From assembly GCF_000003815.2 (NCBI RefSeq), contig NC_049979.1, positions 16,519,595 through 16,583,594 on the forward strand: a DNA stretch of 64,000 nt. The letters run 5' to 3'. Below are positions 58,429 to 64,000 of this stretch, one piece after another. Origin of the DNA: Branchiostoma floridae. Taxonomy: Eukaryota > Chordata > Leptocardii > Amphioxiformes > Branchiostomatidae. The stretch's first letter is position 1; every line of letters starts with the position of its first letter. The position numbers and the translations under genes were made by a program. The notes beneath the pieces are model-generated. The model searched no databases and was not told the DNA's origin. It was given only the letters and a program-made list of their open reading frames with translations.

Positions 58429-59437
58429 ATTTTAGGTTACAGTAATAATGCATGTATTTCTTTAGTCATTTTACAAATACAGATATATTTTGATACTTTT
58501 GTTCTGTTTTCAAAGAAATTGAAGGATGGTTATTATATTATAAAATGGGTAATACTGATAATAAGTCATAATTGAATATTAGAAATTGTAGTGCCAGATC
58601 AAAGGAAGGGATTTACGCGTCATGAAACGTAAAAAGCTGAGAACTTGAATAATCATATCATTCTTAATGAAGCAGAATTTTGATTTATTTCCACCTTTTT
58701 TTCCTGAATTAAGTCCCAAAAGCAACAAATGGGATCGGTGTGGCCTTGGTTAAAAACAGTACAAGTTAGCTAAATGATACGAATACTAAGTAATTTGACA
58801 AAGGCCATAAAATTACAGATTTGCAAATTACTGGCAAATAATTTGCCAAACTTGGCAATTTTGCACTATGTTCAGTCAACACAATGACTACTGATTCCTG
58901 AATACGCAAAAACGGCGCCGTCACCAACAGTTTGACATGTCTTTATTTTATTGGGAGACGTTTCTATCTATGGACCGGTTATCAATCCACCGGTGTGACG
59001 GAGCTTAACTTCTGCCATGTCTATGTAGGCAGTGCCAGTCATTCTCACATCTCACTATATTTGAGACTATACAAAGCTACAGACAACATTTACACTTTTT
59101 CCTGGGATCTCTATGGCATTCTATGATGAAATTTTCTACGTTCATACCCTAATCATATTCATTTGCTACTAATTAGTTTTACCGTGTAGCTGTAAACATT
59201 TGTTAACATTAAACTTACCGACGAGGCGGAAAACTATATGAAACACCAACCTGGTACTACATCTTTTAGAATTTTAAGGCTTAACAGATTGTTACAAAAT
59301 TATGATAAATAGACTTAATTTAAAATAACCACATTAATCGCTTTGAAATTTATATCAGTGAGAATCAAGGAAGCACTGTGTGACAAACATTCCCAAAATA
59401 CAGCATTCCTGAGGAAGAGATTTGATGTAGAGTCATA
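58429..59437. other. Intergenic DNA, 3' side of the FMO gene
   Basis: AT-rich, no open frame with a known domain. A TTTATT (AATAAA on the minus strand) near 58941 could serve the monooxygenase transcript but is almost 500 bases from its stop codon. Confidence 0.4.
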
Positions 59438-62400
59438 TTACAACAAACAATATAGCGCCACCAGCAGCATTCCGAACAACACGATAAACTTTACGATTTT
59501 GGCCAATGAAAGGAAGGACTGTTCCTTGTCCAGAGCAGGTGACCTGAAGGGGTACAGGGTGTTGGCCAGGGCTGACTTGGCGTGGTCAGCTGCTCCTGAC
59601 CAGGGGTGTGGCCCCAGCAGGCGGTACTGGACAGAGAAAGCGGGGCCGAAGTAGCAGAGGAAAGCTAGTTTCGGGTCCCGAGGAAGGAGCTTCCAAAACG
59701 ATGGTTTCACTCCGATCTCTTCGGCAATGTCATCCCGGTACGGCACGTTCATCATCTGTAAAAGGAACGAGATATCTTAGAATCATTCAGACCTATAAAC
59801 CAATCATAAGTAATATAGATGATAACCAATTATAAGATACAGTTTATCAATGTGGTAGCATATTTTTTCCTTGCACCTAAAGTTCAAGATGGAAGTTGAT
59901 GTTACGTAGTCCACGATTTCTTCTGCTTTATGTCGTGTTTATGAACTTGACTATGGACCAAACGTTACCGCCTTGCTTCCCCCAGTAAAGAAATATTACC
60001 CCTGTATCCAGTCTAACAAAACTGTGTTACCTGAAGTTTGACGTAGCCGAACCGCTGCTTCAGCTCCAGCTTGTCGGAGCGGGCCCGCTCCAGCATGGTC
60101 TCCTTGTCGGGAAGCTTATTCAGGCCCTGGGACAAGATAGGTTGGCTGTGTTATGACTCCAGATAACTACAAATCCTATCTAAAACTGATATGATTCTTT
60201 TCTTACGAGAGAGGACGTAACAGTTCTTACTTGCTTATGAATTGCCCATTTGTTTGCCCAGTGACACATGTACTGTCTACCCTGATCACTTAAGTCAAAT
60301 TAATATTTTCAGGACGTTCAAACTGGAAACGAGTGACCTTAGGGAGGAATCACTGTTACAAAACGACCCACTTACCAAGAACACCCTGACGGCCCAGCGA
60401 GCCTGCAGTTCGTAGATAGGAGGATGGGCCCCTATGGTAGACAGGCAGCCGATCACGGACAGGGTGGGTTTTGTCAGCTCCGCGGGGAACACCAACTTGT
60501 ACAGGTTCAGGTCCTCCGTGTTATCTGAGGAGGAACAGGATTGTCAGTCAAAGTGCACGAAAGTTGTCAACTGCTCCTGAATAAAATAAGCTTTGAAAAT
60601 TGTCGTATGCTTACACTTCGTTGTTGTCAGGGTATTTTATCAGTTAGAAAACTATGCACGGGACTTACCAGGAAGAATGGACTTGTCACTGAAGTTAAAC
60701 GCCAGACTGAAGCCAGTGGCGAACACCACAGCGTCCAGTCCGTCCACTGTACTGCCGTCCTCGAACCGAGCGGTGTGCTGGGTGAACCGGGAGAGCTGGG
60801 GCTTCGTGATGACCTGTTGGGGACAGGTGTGTGATTATCAAAAGGTAGTCACAATTACATATTAGATTAGACGTGAAGCGCTATAAAACTGTCACTGACA
60901 CACATAACAAGATAGATAACTGAATAAACAGTCTGACAACAGATCATTAGAAGCACAAACACCAAGTAGAATGCATGAAATGTTGTGTATTGTTCAATCG
61001 TTCAATCGACACATTTACAGTATGCATTATATAAACTTACCTGCCCAGTGGCCAGTCTGTAGCCTATTTCATCATTGGCCATGACGGAATGTTTGAGCGG
61101 TTCGGCCGGACACGTCAGCCCGTAGTTGTCATGGCACACTCTGGCGTTCGCCTCGCCCTTAATGATTTTGTTGACGATGAACTCGGGCATGCTCATGAGT
61201 ACCCGGCGCAGCATCATGTCCCGCGGCATCCCGGCCTGAGCCAGCCGGGGGAGCACCCAGGCACCGTCCCTCAGACTCAGGTACACCTGCGGAACGGCAA
61301 GGGTTGTCAGGATGAACAGTGCACGTTCATAGAGAAGGGTCAAATAGAGCCTCAGTACTGATTAAAAAATTTTATTTTGAAGTACCACTCGGATATGCAC
61401 AATTGGAGTTATGGGTCTTGGCGGACTGGTTTATCGAAGGGAAGAAAAAAGTCAACATGAAATTAAAGAAGACTATAGCACAGCAGTTGTCATAAACTCT
61501 CACCTGTGACGCCACCTGAGCGATCTCCGCCGCCACGTCGCCTGCAGAGTTTCCGGCCCCTGATGATAGATTTGTGGATGAATGAGGTTATCTACAGTCA
61601 TTTGACTTAAGAGTTAAACACAGGACTAGAATGACTGAATCTGGGTATGTAAGTGGAAGGTGATAACTAACCTACAACAACCACCTTCTTCCCTCTGAAC
61701 TGTTGAGCAGTCCGGTACTCCTGACTGTGCATGGTGACGCCTGAGAAGCCCGACAGACCTGGCACGTCTGGAACGTACGGCCGGGCGAACACGCCGTTAC
61801 ACACCTGGGGAGGAAGTAGAGAATCATGAGGAAAGTTTAGCCTGGAGTTCAGCCTTGTTAGCTTTGATCCGCTCCCGAAAGTGGCTACCCTTCGGGAGCG
61901 GACCAAAGCGAACAAGGCTGGACTCCAGGCTAGTAAAGTTGAGATGAGTTAACTTAGCGAAGGAAAATAAGTACAGTATGGAAGTACCAAAGGGGGATGG
62001 ACCGTCACGATCACAGCTTTGAAATAATCACATGTAGAAGATGTCGCAAGTGATCGGTTGGATCTATTACATTTCGTCGCAGATTATCAGTGATCTCTGT
62101 GTTTCACATTTCTATTTCTATGGGCACGTACCATGATGGCTTCAAAGATGTCTTTCTGTTCCGCATCGCTGTGCCCCGTCTGTACGGTACGGACCTCCCA
62201 CCGGCCTGTCTCATCAAAGTCTTCTGTCTTCTCTATGTGACTGACCTGGAGTGATAGACAGGGTTGAACGTAAGAAAGGAGAACAACAGAACAACGATTT
62301 AGAATAGATGGTATAGAAGCTGAAAGTGGTTCAACAACAAAAAATTCCCACCTGTGTGCCGAATCGGATGTGTTTCTTCAGGTCGAAGTGCTGAGCGTAG

Positions 62401-62851
62401 TCCTGCAGATATGTGTACACACGGTGGTACGGCAGGTAGGGGGGCGTGTCCTTAGGGAAGGGGAAGTCGCTGAATGACATCATTTCTTTGCTGGAGTTGG
62501 TGATGAGAGAGCGGTACATGGCGGCGCCCTGGTTGGGCCTGACGTCGTCGGAGTAGTGCCATACGCCGCCTGGAATATTTATATTATAAAATTATTAGCA
62601 CTAGCACGCAATAGGTAGAAGCCAAGGGGACAGGGAAAATACACCTCTATTCTAATCAATAAGACAGGTACATGCCATACTGTGCCTCTATATCAGTACC
62701 ATGCAGACTACCACAAAGAACTATACTATTAGTCATAACTTTCAAAGTAGTCGTGGGTTGGCATGGCAGCTGGTGGAATATTGACGTTTGACTTAAACGA
62801 ATGATAGGTATTGCTAACAGGCTAGGCGTGATGTAACATATACCAACAGTC

Positions 62852-62900
<49 letters not shown>

Positions 62901-63099
62901 TGTTCACACGCACCAATGGAATTAGTTATCTTATGTTTCAACGCTGTTGAACTGAACAATGAAGACGTAATGTCTGGTTCTTACCGAGATCATCATGTTG
63001 CTCGAAACACACAGGCTGAAGCCCCTCCTCCAGACAAGCCTTGATTGACGTGAGTCCGCTCACCCCGGCTCCTATGATTGCCACTTTCTTAAAACCCAT
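59438..63099 (-). CDS. Flavin-containing monooxygenase (FMO family)
   Basis: NADPH- and FAD-dependent oxygenase of soft N/S nucleophiles (some relatives do Baeyer-Villiger oxidation), anchored in the ER membrane. Ten exons, right to left: 63099-62985, 62569-62352, 62245-62132, 61804-61672, 61559-61504, 61286-61041, 60813-60669, 60524-60376, 60126-60031, 59755-59438; all in frame, 529 aa, the usual FMO length. FAD fold GAGVSG (10-15); FMO signature F169xGxxxH175xxxY179 ([11 protein letters not shown]); NADPH fold GAGNSAGD (194-201); FATGF (325-329); hydrophobic C-terminal anchor about 511-529. The acceptor CTTTCCTTCCCTAG lies two bases before the start codon, so a spliced untranslated exon precedes it. 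It converges on the PKS gene. Which vertebrate FMO it matches best cannot be said. Confidence 0.94.
61838..61932. repeat. Foldback element in FMO intron 4
   Basis: Two ~42-base arms (61838-61879 TAGCCTGGAGTTCAGCCTTG.., 61891-61932 ..CAAGGCTGGACTCCAGGCTA) with few mismatches around an 11-base loop. The whole is a near-perfect hairpin of 95 bp, far more GC-rich than its intron, and looks like a tiny MITE. Confidence 0.8.
62851..62902. repeat. (CA)n microsatellite in FMO intron 1
   Basis: A CACACG start followed by about 20 CA units with one AAA interruption. Confidence 0.9.
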
Positions 63100-63101
63100 G
63101 G

Positions 63102-63887
63102 CTAGGGAAGGAAAGAACAACAGGATTTTTTGGGACGACAAGAACCGGTTACAAATGCTGACTTTTAAAGTCTACTCAAGAAATAGTTTTATATGTCTTC
63201 AAATATCTAATTTTATGAATTGTGTAAATTATAAATTGTCACATTGGTATGGCGCCTGGATAAAGCAGCACAGTGTGTTGTACAGCGAGGGTTTTCTGAT
63301 AACCACTGAGAATTCACCCACTACATTATCCCATTATGACAATATGCTAAGAAACGTATCAAAGTGTAGCAAAGAGAGGAAGATCAAGGAGCAATGAATA
63401 AAATCTCACCCGTGCTGCCACCTGTGCAAGTCTTACCTGGGGACTAAGCTTTCCAAACAAACGTCGTCTTACCTGATTCAGTTGGTAACCTTTCCACACA
63501 ATGAAACTCTTGAACTGTCGATGGCACTCTACTGGTAGTTTTGCGTACTCCTGTAGTGTACGTGGAGTACGTGGACTGCGCTTCCCAGTGCTCAGACAAT
63601 GTGTGTATGTAAGGCTCAGTTCTGGGAATGGGAGCGCCCAGTGAGTCTTGACTGGATAGGACATCGAAGGTCACAGCAGCCAGGAAGAATTACTTTCCAC
63701 AACCACAGTGTCCTTGGCGTGAGTGTGCGTGTGCGTGTTCCGCTGGGCTCGCACCTTCTCACCACCGGAAATGACGAACAGGACCAGTACGGGGATTTAC
63801 ATGTATAGTCCGCAGCAGGAAGTTAACACCAAAGCGGGATTCCGAAGCACTCCGGAAGTAGACACTGGAGTTTTACGGTGAACCACA
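63102..63887 (-). other. FMO 5' region with two candidate untranslated-exon donors
   Basis: On the minus strand, strong donors CCCAG|GTAAGA (exon end 63437) and AATCAG|GTAAGA (exon end 63473) lie 0.34-0.37 kb upstream of the FMO start exon, which itself begins at a splice acceptor. They are good candidates for a leader exon with alternative donors. No other gene recognised. Confidence 0.35.
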
Positions 63888-64000
63888 ATGCACGTCATGG
63901 ACTGTTACTCGTACGGAGGTCAACACGTCTTGAAGGTACTCTCCAAGCAGAGGTCGAGTCGCGGAGATATACTAGTAGTCGAAAAAAATACAGAGCGGCT
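63888..64000 (+). CDS. Possible first exon of a further gene, cut by window end
   Basis: An ATG at 63888 opens a frame that stays open to the edge (37 codons). The peptide contains QHVLKVLSKQR..GDILVVE, which recalls the start of a BTB/POZ domain (usually L..LN.QR..G.CDV.LVVE), but the usual Cys-Asp step is not there. It would run divergently from the FMO gene. Chance is a real alternative. Confidence 0.25.
   Translation, partial: MHVMDCYSYGGQHVLKVLSKQRSSRGDILVVEKNTER

Noticed and set aside
63359-63664. 101-codon minus-strand open frame upstream of the FMO
   Set aside because: No domain; it spans two strong splice donors and is better explained as untranslated leader and flank.

Overview
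This is eukaryotic, animal-type genomic DNA. Every well-supported gene is split into many short exons with GT..AG borders, intergenic DNA is AT-rich, and there are many non-autonomous transposons and microsatellites. The proteins are deuterostome/chordate-like (an ABCC5/MRP5-type transporter, a CD73-type 5'-nucleotidase, an ACSF2-like acyl-CoA synthetase, a flavin monooxygenase), alongside a large animal polyketide synthase. Together with the compact gene spacing this suggests an invertebrate deuterostome, most likely a lancelet (Branchiostoma). The organism call is inference. Two runs of exactly 100 N (33189-33288 and 50839-50938) are assembly gaps of unknown true size.

Layout. 1-12.2 kb: no recognisable protein gene; degenerate tandem arrays, a CGCGG-rich repeat, a 19-bp-arm hairpin, a tRNA-like sequence and a PIF/Harbinger-like element with TTA target duplications. 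12.26-24.05 kb (+): ABCC5-like transporter, 31 coding exons assembled to 1491 aa. 25.54-30.54 kb (-): CD73-like 5'-nucleotidase, 12 exons, 630 aa, with a C-terminal transmembrane anchor and cytoplasmic tail. 32.6-40.26 kb (+): ACSF2-like acyl-CoA synthetase, 14 exons seen, 5' end disturbed by a gap; its last intron holds a ~1.02-kb repeat in tandem. 40.3-46.8 kb: repeat-rich spacer with two palindromic MITEs. 46.86-56.15 kb (+): type I polyketide synthase of about 2470 aa, KS-AT-DH-(MT)-ER-KR-ACP, no thioesterase, nearly all in one ~6.9-kb exon; its first intron carries a 1.25-kb element with perfect 53-bp inverted ends. 56.2-59.4 kb: spacer with a hAT-like element. 59.44-63.10 kb (-): flavin-containing monooxygenase, 10 exons, 529 aa. 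63.89 kb-end: possible first exon of a further gene.

How the genes may work together. An acyl-activating enzyme, a polyketide synthase and an oxygenase lie side by side, with an organic-anion exporter nearby. This resembles a biosynthetic neighbourhood (activate, build, oxidise, export). The resemblance is an inference from order alone: the ABCC5 and CD73 genes also have ordinary roles in nucleotide handling, and all five genes could be neighbours by chance. The most notable single item is the PKS: its active sites for condensation, acyl transfer, ketoreduction, enoyl reduction and carrier function are visible, its methyltransferase SAM motif is altered, and it has no release domain.
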